Source: Candidatus Neomarinimicrobiota bacterium
GTDB lineage: Bacteria > Fidelibacterota > UBA2242 > B5-G15
NCBI GenBank assembly: GCA_017656425.1
Contig: JACDNV010000026.1
Span: forward strand, 1 to 22,665
DNA length: 22,665 bases
Direction of reading: 5' to 3'
Shown: piece by piece, positions 10,765 to 19,281 of the stretch
Numbering within the stretch: position 1 is the stretch's first letter
Layout of the letters: each line of letters begins with the position of its first letter
Notes under the pieces: generated by a model
Databases searched by the model: none
Told to the model about the DNA's origin: nothing
What the model saw: the letters and a program-made list of their open reading frames with translations, nothing else
Program-made: the position numbers and the translations under genes

Positions 10765-12093
10765 TCACTCCCCCTTTAATAATACAATTGTCCTCTTTGC
10801 TGAATCAAAATAGTATTCGGCCGCTTCTTTAATATCCTCTGGTTCAATCTTTTCAAGGGTATTGAACATTCTATCTATACAATCCACACCACCCGTTATC
10901 GCAATGAATCTTGCAAGTCTACCAGCAACATGATCGGGCGAATCAAGGCTCTGTAGAAAAGAATACTTTATGTGATTTTTAACGTCTTCAATTTTTTGTT
11001 TATCCAAAACATTAATCTTTAATTTCTCCACAGCCGAGATAATTGCTGATTTTACATATTCTATATCATCCTCTGATTTTATCATTGTATACACCGTAAA
11101 AAGAGAGGGATCTCGATTAATACCAAAATCAGGATAGATAAACTCAACCTTCTGCTCTTTTAGAAACAGTGTTTTGTATAAGTCACTGTTCTCACCGAAA
11201 GCAAGTTCCTCAATAACCAGCGATGCTACATATCGTTTATCATCAGATTTAAAGCTATCCCCCTTATAAGCTATCGCAAGTATGGGCAAAGTTTTTCCTT
11301 TATATTTTACCTCTCCATACTTTTCTTCCCTTTGCTCAGGTTCGGTTTCAATTTTCGGTGGTACATACCCTGACTCCCAACCCCTATAATATTTTTTAAT
11401 AAGTTTTATCACCATATCGCGTTTGACATCCCCCGCTATCACTATAACCACATTTTCTGGGCGGTAGTATCTATTAAAAAATGATAGGCTGAATTCGTAC
11501 ATTCCTGGCATAGCCTTTATATCTTCTTCAAAACCTATAGTTGTATGTTTATATGTATGTTTCTCAAATGCAAGACTATGTAGTTTCTCTTCTAATAAAA
11601 ACCATGGGTTCATCCTACCCTTTAGATATTCTCCATATACAGCTCCTGTCTCAGTTTTGAACACATTTTCAGTGTAGGAAAGGTTTTTGAATCTATCGCT
11701 CTCCAGGTCAATTACTTTTTTAAGATATTTATTGCTAAATTTTAAATGATAGCAAGTAAAATCATCAGTAGTGTAAGCATTTGCATCAGCACCAATCTGT
11801 GTCAAAATTTTATCATAAACATTACCAGGATACCTTTTCGTTCCTCTGAACATCATATGCTCAAAAAGGTGAGCAAAACCGGAATGGCCGGGTTCCCATT
11901 CATCCCTGCTACCGGTTCTTACTATTGAATAGTATGCAACTAATCCTTCAGATTCCATCGGAATAGTTACTACGGTCAGACCATTTTCAAGTTTATCAAC
12001 GTAGTATTTATACGGAAAGACTTCTGGATATACACTTCGAGAAATAATCATTGTCAGCATAGCAATAAAAATTATTAAAATTGGATTTTTCAT
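10765..12093 (-). CDS. M16-family zinc metallopeptidase (insulinase/pitrilysin type)
   Basis: This 442-residue exported zinc peptidase has an N-terminal signal peptide (about 1-20). The active site is the inverted motif HLFEH (His75, Glu78, His79), with the third ligand Glu155 in AVYGEYLKGR, the normal 76 residues further on. The second half has the R/Y-type M16 C-terminal fold. An upstream in-frame ATG would add 17 residues, but AGGGGGAG lies seven bases before the ATG at 12093, which I take as the start. The next gene encodes the HxxEH-less partner with a nearly identical ribosome binding site, so the two are probably made together and act as a heterodimer in the periplasm, degrading peptides. 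Substrate unknown. Confidence 0.92.
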   Translation of the reverse strand: MKNPILIIFIAMLTMIISRSVYPEVFPYKYYVDKLENGLTVVTIPMESEGLVAYYSIVRTGSRDEWEPGHSGFAHLFEHMMFRGTKRYPGNVYDKILTQIGADANAYTTDDFTCYHLKFSNKYLKKVIDLESDRFKNLSYTENVFKTETGAVYGEYLKGRMNPWFLLEEKLHSLAFEKHTYKHTTIGFEEDIKAMPGMYEFSLSFFNRYYRPENVVIVIAGDVKRDMVIKLIKKYYRGWESGYVPPKIETEPEQREEKYGEVKYKGKTLPILAIAYKGDSFKSDDKRYVASLVIEELAFGENSDLYKTLFLKEQKVEFIYPDFGINRDPSLFTVYTMIKSEDDIEYVKSAIISAVEKLKINVLDKQKIEDVKNHIKYSFLQSLDSPDHVAGRLARFIAITGGVDCIDRMFNTLEKIEPEDIKEAAEYYFDSAKRTIVLLKGE

Positions 12094-12656
12094 TATACCA
12101 CTCCCCCTAAACAAAATACAGAGAAAGATAAATATTTTATGCAATTAAAGCTATAATAAATAAAACGAACAGCTAACGCTTGAAAGTTGGCTTATTAAAT
12201 ATTTCCAAGTTATACCTTTCTGGCAAGAATCTTCGATCTATTGTCTAAAATTACTGAATGATGATGGATACATATTGTAGTACATCCACCCTGGTAAATC
12301 TGAACTATCAAAACTGATTTCATAAAATCCTGAGAAGCACTACCAGTTTTTATGTGCTGATAAATATCTTTTACAAATTTATTCTAACAAATGTTTGATA
12401 AATTCACTATCATATATATTAAAATTTCTTTATATATACTATCACCTTTATACTTCTTCATTATTCTACACCATTTCTAAAAGAAAACATTAATCTCCTA
12501 TCAGTATAACCAACACTACTATCATTCGCCAATACACTTATCCATTTCTAAAAAACTACTTCATTATTATTATTAACTTTTTATATTGCCATATAACTTA
12601 AAAACTTTGAATAATAAGTATTTTACTATATCTTTACTGCTATTTCCGGAGGTATG
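12094..12656. other. Spacer between divergent M16 operon and phosphatase gene
   Basis: No gene is visible. Promoters for both divergent operons must lie here, but the DNA is so AT-rich that I cannot single out convincing boxes. In 12421-12600 the plus strand has about 39 C but only 4 G, an extreme strand asymmetry. Confidence 0.6.
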
Positions 12657-13331
12657 ATGGATAAAACAAAATTACTAATCTTCGACCTGGATGGAACTCT
12701 TGTAAACTCATTCAATGACATTGCAGAAAGCGTCAATGAAACTCTCAGAAATTTCGGATATAATGAATTGGATAAGAAAGTTGCCATTCAATATATAGGT
12801 GATGGAATAAAAAAACTTGTTAGTCGTGCATTTGGTAAGTCACTTTATAATGACTCTGAGCATGAATGGAAGGAAGAAGAATTAACTAAATTCTACAATC
12901 ATTATGTAGATAATTACGAAAAGAATTTACTCAATACCACAGTATTATACCCCTGTGTAAAGGAAACGATAGAAAAATTGAAATTAATGGATACATTGAT
13001 GGTTGTTCTTTCAAACAAAAACGAAAGATTATCAAAAAAAATACTGGAGGCTCTTAAAGTTAAAGATTATTTTGATCTCATATTTGGGGGTGACTCTTTT
13101 ACAACAAAGAAACCTGACCCTAACCCGATACTTAATATCTTAAAATATTTCAGCGTCTCTGTGGATAAAGCTATGATTGTTGGAGATAGTGAAAACGATA
13201 TTATTGCAGGGAAGAATGCTGGTATCAAAACGTGTGCTGTCACTTATGGGTTAAAACCGAAAGAGGAACTTGAAAAGCATAATCCAGATTATATAATAGA
13301 CGAATTTAAAGAGATACTGAATATTATTTAG
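12657..13331 (+). CDS. gph: HAD-superfamily phosphatase, phosphoglycolate phosphatase-like
   Basis: This 224-residue cytoplasmic hydrolase has all four HAD motifs: DLDGT (10-14, nucleophile Asp10), Ser119-Asn120, Lys151/Lys152 in TTKKPDPNP, and GDSEND (176-181). The helical cap between motifs I and II matches the Gph/PGMB group, which removes phosphate from 2-phosphoglycolate or related small phosphoesters. Two ATGs are adjacent (12654 and 12657). GGAGG ends one base before the first and four before the second, so I choose the second. Its 3' end overlaps the convergent dCMP deaminase gene by 8 bases. The exact substrate cannot be read from sequence; a pyrophosphatase (PpaX) or beta-phosphoglucomutase-like role is possible. 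Confidence 0.85.
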   Translation: MDKTKLLIFDLDGTLVNSFNDIAESVNETLRNFGYNELDKKVAIQYIGDGIKKLVSRAFGKSLYNDSEHEWKEEELTKFYNHYVDNYEKNLLNTTVLYPCVKETIEKLKLMDTLMVVLSNKNERLSKKILEALKVKDYFDLIFGGDSFTTKKPDPNPILNILKYFSVSVDKAMIVGDSENDIIAGKNAGIKTCAVTYGLKPKEELEKHNPDYIIDEFKEILNII

Positions 13332-13797
13332 TATTCTCCTGATCCACAGGATGCACTCTCCAGTCTCTTGCGGGATAAATTACTTTAATCTCACCATCTG
13401 TATTTTTTAATACAACCTTTTCTATCAATGCATTAGCTATAATGGCTTTACACTGATTGCAAATAAAGGTATGACCAACAACATATATCGTCGCACCAGC
13501 AGTGCTGTGACCATTCCTTGCTGCCAGAACCACTGCATTGGACTCCGCATGAGACCCCACTGCCCGGCACTTTTCAAGCTGTGTACCCGACTTTATTTTG
13601 TGTCTGTCTCTATAGCAAAATCCAATCTCAAGGCAGTTTTGTTGATGTGTAGGTGCTCCGTTATATCCTGTAGATATTATGTCCTTATTCCTTACAATTA
13701 CCGCTCCGACTTTATTTCTGAAACATGTCGACCGGGACGCAACCATTTCGGCTATATCAAGAAAATACTCATCCCAACTTTTTCTTCTCTCCGTCAC
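13324..13797 (-). CDS. dCMP deaminase (cytidine/deoxycytidylate deaminase family)
   Basis: This 157-residue zinc enzyme converts dCMP to dUMP, feeding thymidylate synthesis. The zinc and catalytic motif is SHAE (His83, Glu85), followed by Cys113-x-x-Cys116. The Pro normally before the first Cys is Ile here. The N-terminal S-W-D-E-Y-F-L-D-I-A and G-Y-N-G-A-P motifs are typical of dCMP deaminases. The start codon is GTG, with GGGAGG about five bases upstream. It is divergent from pepF and convergent with gph, overlapping its end by 8 bases. A role in competence (the ComEB name) is not implied. Confidence 0.92.
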   Translation of the reverse strand: MTERRKSWDEYFLDIAEMVASRSTCFRNKVGAVIVRNKDIISTGYNGAPTHQQNCLEIGFCYRDRHKIKSGTQLEKCRAVGSHAESNAVVLAARNGHSTAGATIYVVGHTFICNQCKAIIANALIEKVVLKNTDGEIKVIYPARDWRVHPVDQENTK

Positions 13798-13849
13798 TTT
13801 TCCCTCCCAGATAAATCAGACAAAGCGTTTATAAAACCATCCTTATTAA

Positions 13850-13868
13850 TATAATACAACAATTGTAT
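13850..13868 (+). promoter_or_regulatory. Possible -10 element and small inverted repeat upstream of pepF
   Basis: A consensus TATAAT at 13850-13855 lies about 75 bases before the pepF ATG. It overlaps the inverted repeat ATACAA-CAA-TTGTAT (13854-13868). No good -35 is seen at 16 to 18 bases. This may be a promoter with an operator, but the evidence is thin. Confidence 0.25.
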
Positions 13869-13929
13869 GAGTCAAATGAAAATAATAAATTCCATCCCTG
13901 ATTTCTAAAATTTTAAATGGGGAATATCG

Positions 13930-16410
13930 ATGGAGGTCTTAAAACTTGCACCTATCTTTTTGACAATTTCTTTAATTTTATGTGCAAATATAAACGCCAA
14001 GCAATACAATAATAGACAAGAAATTCCTAAGAAGTACCGATGGAATATTACAGATATTTACAAAACAGAAGAAGACTGGATAAAAGCTAAAAAAGAGGTT
14101 GTAAAGAAATTTCCACTCATAACAAAATATAAAGGAAAACTCGGAAAATCATCCAAGTATTTATTAGAATGCTTAAAACTGAATAGTGAAATTGATAAAG
14201 ATCTATCAAAATTCTATACTTATGCCGCATTAAAATCAGATGAAGATATTAGAATCTCAGAAAATCTTGCTAAAAAACAGGAAATTTTACAACTATATAC
14301 AGAATATAAATCAATAGCCTCATTTATAGAACCAGAAATACTCAAAATTGATAAGAAAAAGATTGAGAAATTTATCTATAAGGAACCTGAACTTGAAGAA
14401 TATAGATTTTACCTTGAGAACTTACAAAGGCAAAAAGCTCATCTTTTAAGTGAGAAAGAGGAAAAAATATTAGCACTATCTAACCTAATTACCAATTCAC
14501 CATATACAATCTTTAGCGTATTATCAAATGCTGATTTGCCCTATCCCGAGATTACTCTTTCAACCGGTGAAAAAATAAAACTCAATCAAGCAGGTTATCA
14601 AAAATACAGAACAGTTCAGAATATAAAAGATAGAGAGATGGTTTTTCATGAATTCTTCTCTTCCCTTGGGAAATTTCAACGGACATACGGGACTGACCTT
14701 GGTGCACTGGTAAAAACACACATTTTTTATACAAAAGTAAGAAACTACAATTCAACGCTGGAACTGGCACTCGATCCAAATAATATATCGACTGAGGTTT
14801 ATTTCAAACTTATTGAAAATGTTAACAAAAACCTCAATAGATTTCATAGATACCTTAAAATAAATAAAAAATTACTGGGACTTGACACCCTTAAATACAG
14901 TGATCTTTACGTACCCGCTGTAAAATCCATAGATACAGAGTTTGATTATGACGAAGCTAAAGAAATGGTACTGAATGCTTTAAAACCTCTTGGACGGGAA
15001 TATATTCAAACACTTAAAAGGGCATTTAATGAGAGATGGATTGATGTGTATCCAACAGAAGGGAAGCGTTCAGGTGCCTATTCCAATGGTAGTGCATACG
15101 ATGTACATCCCTATATCCTTCTTAATTACACGGGCCAATATAATGATGTTAGGCGCAAAGGCTTAATGCAGAATGCAGAATGCAAATTGAAAAATGCAAA
15201 ATCGTCTTTTGTCAGATTTGGCTTTTGTACTCAAAATGTATACAGAAATAAATTTGACTTTTGCATTTTGCAATCTTCATTTTTCAATTGCCGTAAGGCT
15301 ATCTTACCCCTCGGGAAATCGCCTTCGGCGACTTCGTGAATACAAGATGTTAGGCGCAAAGGCTTAATGCAGAATGCAGAATGCAAATTGAAAAATGCAA
15401 AATCGTCTTTTGTCAGATTTGGCTTTTGTACTCAAAATGTATACAGAAATAAATTTGACTTTTGCATTTTGCAATCTTCATTTTTCAATTGCCGTAAGGC
15501 TATCTTACCCCTCGGGAAATCGCCTTCGGCGACTTCGTGAATACAAGATGTTAGGCGCAAAGGCTTAATGCAGAATGCAGAATGCAAATTGAAAAATGCA
15601 AAATCGTCTTTTGTCAGATTTGGCTTTTGTACTCAAAATGTATACAGAAATAAATTTGACTTTTGCACATTGCAATCTTCATTTTGCAATTGCCGTAAGG
15701 CTATCTTGCCCTTCGGGAAATCGCCTTCAGCGACTTCGTGAATATAAGACATAAGTACTCTTGCTCATGAGCCCAGTCATACAATGCATAGTTATTTTTC
15801 CAATAAAACCCAACCGTATTCCACTGCCGATTACCCAATATTTGTAGCAGAAGTAGCAAGCACCTTAAATGAAATCTTACTTTTCTTTGATCAATATCAA
15901 AAAGCTACAGATGACAATATAAAATTGTATTTACTAATGGAGTTTCTTGATGGTATGAAGGGTACTCTTTTTCGCCAAACTCAATTTGCAGAATTCGAAC
16001 TTGAAATGCATAAAATAGCCGAAAAAGGCGGTCAGCTTACAGGAGACGTCTTATCCTCATTATATAAAAAAATTGTAAGAAAATACTATGGTCATGAAAT
16101 GGGAGTTTGTTTTGTACCTGATTATATAAAGTACGAATGGGCTTATGTGCCACATTTCTATTATAACTATTATGTATATCAATACGCTACTTCATTTACC
16201 GCATCAATATCACTGTCAAAAGATATTTTAGAAGGAAATCAAGAATCTATCAAAAGATATATAAATTTCCTTTCATCAGGTGGATCAGATTATCCAATAA
16301 ATCTCCTCAAAAAAGCAGGTGTCGACATGACTTCCGATGAACCATTCAACAAGACCATGGAATTTATGGACTGGGCTATGGATGAGTTAGGAAAAATAAT
16401 AAACCAGTAA
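13930..16410 (+). pseudogene. pepF: M3-family oligopeptidase (PepF-like) gene split by a 603-bp repeat insertion
   Basis: The first 405 to 407 codons (13930 to about 15150) and the last 218 to 220 codons (about 15748 to 16410) together encode one exported PepF-like zinc oligopeptidase of about 625 residues with an N-terminal signal peptide. The 5' part ends ..LLNYTGQYNDV. The 3' part resumes in the same frame with STLAHEPSH and then M-H-S-Y-F-S, the zinc-motif helix, followed by the later ligand Glu in FVAEVAS. Between them are three tandem 201-bp units carrying in-frame TGA codons, so an unprocessed message gives a 469-residue product lacking the active site. The zinc motif reads HEPSH, whereas the family has Gly in the fourth place (HExGH); CTC to CCC and GGT to AGT transitions would explain it and suggest decay. 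The start is supported by GGGG seven bases before the ATG. The metallophosphoesterase gene follows 54 bases later. Confidence 0.88.
15145..15747 (+). repeat. Three tandem 201-bp repeat units inserted in pepF
   Basis: Units start at 15145, 15346 and 15547, each with GATGTTAGGCGC. Units 1 and 2 are identical; unit 3 differs at about 8 positions, all in its last 100 bases. Each unit holds an inverted repeat: GCAAATTGAAAAATG (15182-15196 in unit 1) pairs with CATTTTTCAATTGC (15278-15291). Three tandem mini-hairpins follow: GCC-GTAA-GGC, CCC-CTC-GGG and TCGCC-TTC-GGCGA. A heptamer AATGCAG is repeated near the unit start. The array is flanked by the imperfect direct repeat AATATAA(T) at 15137-15144 and 15741-15747, which may be a target-site duplication. 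No protein-coding potential is evident. It looks like a small non-autonomous element that was then amplified. Confidence 0.9.
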
Positions 16411-16464
16411 AATAAACCTAGTATTATGATTAAAAAGCATATTAAAGCGTAAGAAAGATCAAAA

Positions 16465-17605
16465 ATGAAAATATACCAGTTAATCTTTTTTATTCTTGTT
16501 ACATTGATTATTTTTACATTAGCCAATTACTACGTCATTAAAAAAATTTATAACACTACGGGTCAAAATATTGCTATATTGATAATTTTAATAATCCTTG
16601 CAATCTCATATCCAGCAGGGAAAATAATAGAAAGGACGATATCCGGCTTACTATCAAGACCAATTACCTATGTTGGTGTTCATTATATTGCTTTTTTGTG
16701 AATGTCTTTTTTATGTTAATTTTATTTGAAGTTATAAGACTATTTTTTTAATAGTAACAAATAGCACATTCACACAACTACATTTAAAGTTTTACAATAC
16801 CTTTTTCAATGTTACACCATTATTAACAGCAATACTTATAACTATTTTAGGTTACCTTAATGCCTTCCAAATAGAAGTAAAGCATCTAAAATTGGATATA
16901 TATAAAAACATAAAAGGCATTAACAGCCTGAAAATAGCTTTTTTGAGTGATCTTCATCTGGGGCTAACTGTTTCAAAATCCCATCTTGAAAAAATAGTAG
17001 AAGAGATAAACACACACGACCCGGATTTAGTTCTTATAGCTGGCGATTTGATTGATGAAGATATTTTCTACATTGATGACAATATCCTAAAACCTATTAC
17101 AAATCTAAAGCCGAAATACGGAATATACACCTGCCCCGGAAATCATGAATATTATGCCGGTTTCAAAAGATCTATGGATTTCATTAAAAATAATAATATC
17201 AACGTTCTCACTGATGATGTACAACTGATTGATAATAAATTTTACATAGTTGGAAGACATGATAGAGCATCTACTCAAATGGGAATATCAAGAAAACCAT
17301 TATCTGAAATTGTTAAATATATTGATAATCATAAACCTATAATTTTATTGGATCATACACCCACGGGATTAGATGAAGCCTCCAGCTTGAATATCGATCT
17401 ACAACTCTCAGGACATACGCATCATGGACAGATATTTCCATTTAATTTTATTACAAGTCTGGTCTACAAGAAAAGCTGGGGGTATTTAAAAAAGGGTAAT
17501 ACCCATTTCTATATTTCAAGTGGTACTGGTGTCTGGGGACCACACATCAGAACTGGTAGCAACTCTGAAATAATCATAATAAATATAAATTTTAAAGCAA
17601 AATGA
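16465..17605 (+). pseudogene. Membrane-anchored metallophosphoesterase gene with two apparent frameshifts
   Basis: The region encodes a YkuE/YaeI-like calcineurin-type phosphoesterase in three frame segments. 16465-16697 gives the N-terminal membrane helices up to ..VHYIAF. After the T-run at 16692-16697 the frame moves by one, giving V-N-V-F-F-M-L-I-L-F-E-V-I-R-L. After the T-run at 16743-16749 it moves again, reaching L-N-A-F-Q-I-E-V-K and the catalytic domain. Adding one T to each run gives a continuous 380-residue protein, the usual length of the family. Metal-binding motifs are complete: SDLHLG, GDLIDE, GNHE and GHTHHGQ. The catalytic domain alone is open from about 16892. The gene may be a real mutant, a slippage-expressed gene, or intact with homopolymer sequencing errors. 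The substrate is unknown; some relatives act on lipid-linked phosphates. Confidence 0.8.
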
Positions 17606-17685
17606 AACATAGATAAATTGACTTCATTTAAAGCAGTGTCATTATGAATTTATTCTAATTATGATTAAATTCTTTAGCTCTTTGA

Positions 17686-18037
17686 GGGGGCGAATGGATT
17701 CGACGGGATTGAAGGTGTAATAAACGGCGTGCCGTGGTTTCTCGGGAGTCCACGTAAAACAAACCTGAGGTTGGATAAGTGCCAACTACAACTACGCTGT
17801 TGCCTAAATTATAGGCAACCGTCCTTTCTGATCTTGCCTGCGGGTCAGAAAAGGGCGTCATTTAGCAGGCTAGTCCATTGCCTTTTTTCGCCGGGTAATG
17901 GGCGAAATTTCAGGTGAAATAGCCTTTCCGGAATTTGCCCGTTGATGAAGGAAAGGCGAAAACTTAACAATGGGCTACGCACGTAGAGGTTTATTCCACC
18001 TCTTTCTCGGACGAGGGTTCGATTCCCTCCGCCTCCA
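17686..18037 (+). ncRNA. ssrA: Transfer-messenger RNA (tmRNA)
   Basis: The RNA rescues stalled ribosomes and tags their products for proteolysis. The 5' end GGGGGCGAATGGATTCGACGG is the family signature. It pairs with CGCCTCC (18030-18036) as a 7-bp acceptor stem with one G-T pair and discriminator A. The T-arm is GAGGG-TTCGATT-CCCTC. The tag frame lies at 17781-17807. A perfect 8-bp hairpin (GTTGCCTA/TAGGCAAC, 17799-17819) overlaps the end of the tag and its stop, and GC-richer pseudoknot-like segments follow. CCA is not encoded (CAA follows the discriminator). The glycosyltransferase gene converges with only 5 bases between, so a terminator would have to lie inside that gene. No convincing promoter was found. 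Confidence 0.96.
17781..17807 (+). CDS. tmRNA-encoded proteolysis tag, ANYNYAVA
   Basis: The frame GCC AAC TAC AAC TAC GCT GTT GCC TAA begins with the resume codon GCC, after the upstream UAAGU. With the charged alanine the tag is AANYNYAVA, 9 residues against 11 in E. coli. The start AAN and the Y-A-V-A end resemble known tags, but the C-terminus is Val-Ala where most tags end in Ala-Ala. Confidence 0.85.
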   Translation, partial: ANYNYAVA

Positions 18038-18042
18038 CAATT

Positions 18043-19281
18043 TTAACTAAAAAGAAATGATAAATAATTTTCCCAGTAGTAATCGAAACTGTAGTTTCTT
18101 ATTATTTTATCGTGGAAATTACTTATTCTATTTTGATTGTGCTCTAAAAACTTTAGAATTCGATTCGCATTATATACAGGGCTTTCATTAAAAGGGAGAT
18201 AAATTACGCCATCTTTTGTGATTTCTTTGAAAACCTGCAAATCACTTGAAGCAATAGGAATCCTTGCAAGTCCACCTTCAAGAATTGTCATTCCAAACCC
18301 TTCGTCTTTACTTGTTATGAGGACAAGGTCACCGGCAAAATATAAGTCACGAACAATCATATTGTTTTTTTCTGGGGAAATATTAAGCTCCTTCATCAAA
18401 TCGTTAAGAAACAAAACATTCTCATTCATACCTTTCTTATTAACTAATTTTTTTATTTCCCTGTAATATTCTTCACTATCGTCATCAATTACCAAACCTG
18501 TTATCAATAATATAACATCTGGATAGGTTAATTTAATTGATTCAATTATTTCTATAGATCTCTCAATGTTTTTTCTAACAAGAAACCTGACAGGAGATAC
18601 GATAAAAGGGAATCTTGTTCTAATATCAACTCTTTCCAGTATTCCGTGTGTTTCGTCGCAGAATTTATAAAAGTCTGCATAATCAATCATATTCGGAACC
18701 ACAATTATATCTTTCTTACTCAGTCCCATTATTTCAACCATTTGTCTCCGTCTTACTTCAGATATAGTTATATACTTTATGTTAGGACTGGTGAGTGCCT
18801 CTTTTAGCAAAACCCATGGACGCCTGTTATATAATCTACTCCTATACTCATCCATTGCCCATGCAAGGTCATGCACCCATATATAAAATTTTTTACCTGG
18901 ATTTTTCTCTATGAAATTAAATAAAGCTTCCGTCAGTATAAGATTATTGGGCATAGTCATTACATTATGAATAATAATATTTTGTATGTTTCCTATTTCA
19001 GCTTCAACTTTACGCTGAATCTGTGATAATCGATATTCATAGTTTTCTGGCAGTGACCCAAGTTTCAATACGCGTTGAATATTCCGTATTGCAGAGTGGT
19101 TGGGACTAAATTCAGGGACAATACTCGTTTTGATATTATGGTCTTCTATTTTACCCTCACCTGCCAGAAGGGTAACCAGATAACCTTTTTTTGCAAATAG
19201 TTCTGAAAATGGTTTAAGTAAAGTTTCAACACCCCCTACAACGGGTGGTAGTGTATAATGAATTATTAAAACCTGCTTCAT
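18043..19281 (-). CDS. Glycosyltransferase, family 4 (GT-B fold)
   Basis: This 412-residue cytoplasmic or membrane-associated enzyme transfers a sugar from a nucleotide-sugar donor. The N-terminal domain opens with the acceptor-side loop PPVVGGVET (12-20), and the C-terminal donor domain carries the E-x7-E motif in EGFGMTILE (Glu327, Glu335), both typical of GT4. The ATG at 19281 is chosen over one 15 codons upstream because GGGAGG lies five bases before it. It stands alone, convergent with ssrA, with no other cell-envelope genes in view. Donor and acceptor sugars cannot be inferred. Confidence 0.87.
   Translation of the reverse strand: MKQVLIIHYTLPPVVGGVETLLKPFSELFAKKGYLVTLLAGEGKIEDHNIKTSIVPEFSPNHSAIRNIQRVLKLGSLPENYEYRLSQIQRKVEAEIGNIQNIIIHNVMTMPNNLILTEALFNFIEKNPGKKFYIWVHDLAWAMDEYRSRLYNRRPWVLLKEALTSPNIKYITISEVRRRQMVEIMGLSKKDIIVVPNMIDYADFYKFCDETHGILERVDIRTRFPFIVSPVRFLVRKNIERSIEIIESIKLTYPDVILLITGLVIDDDSEEYYREIKKLVNKKGMNENVLFLNDLMKELNISPEKNNMIVRDLYFAGDLVLITSKDEGFGMTILEGGLARIPIASSDLQVFKEITKDGVIYLPFNESPVYNANRILKFLEHNQNRISNFHDKIIRNYSFDYYWENYLSFLFS

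Noticed and set aside
13324-13350. TCC-ACA-GGA mini-hairpin in the dCMP deaminase 3' end, identical to one half of micro-insertion A
   Set aside because: It is a single 9-bp hairpin, lies in normal coding sequence, and does not disturb the frame; probably coincidence.
15151-15339. The 63-codon C-terminal extension of the truncated pepF reading frame as a functional domain
   Set aside because: It is only repeat-unit sequence read in one frame and ends at a TGA present in every unit.
16290-16526. 78-codon minus-strand frame near the pepF end
   Set aside because: It is antisense to the end of pepF and the start of the metallophosphoesterase gene, with no ribosome binding site.
17729-17917. Reading frames on both strands across ssrA
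   Set aside because: They overlap the tmRNA, whose structural features are unmistakable; only the tag frame is real.
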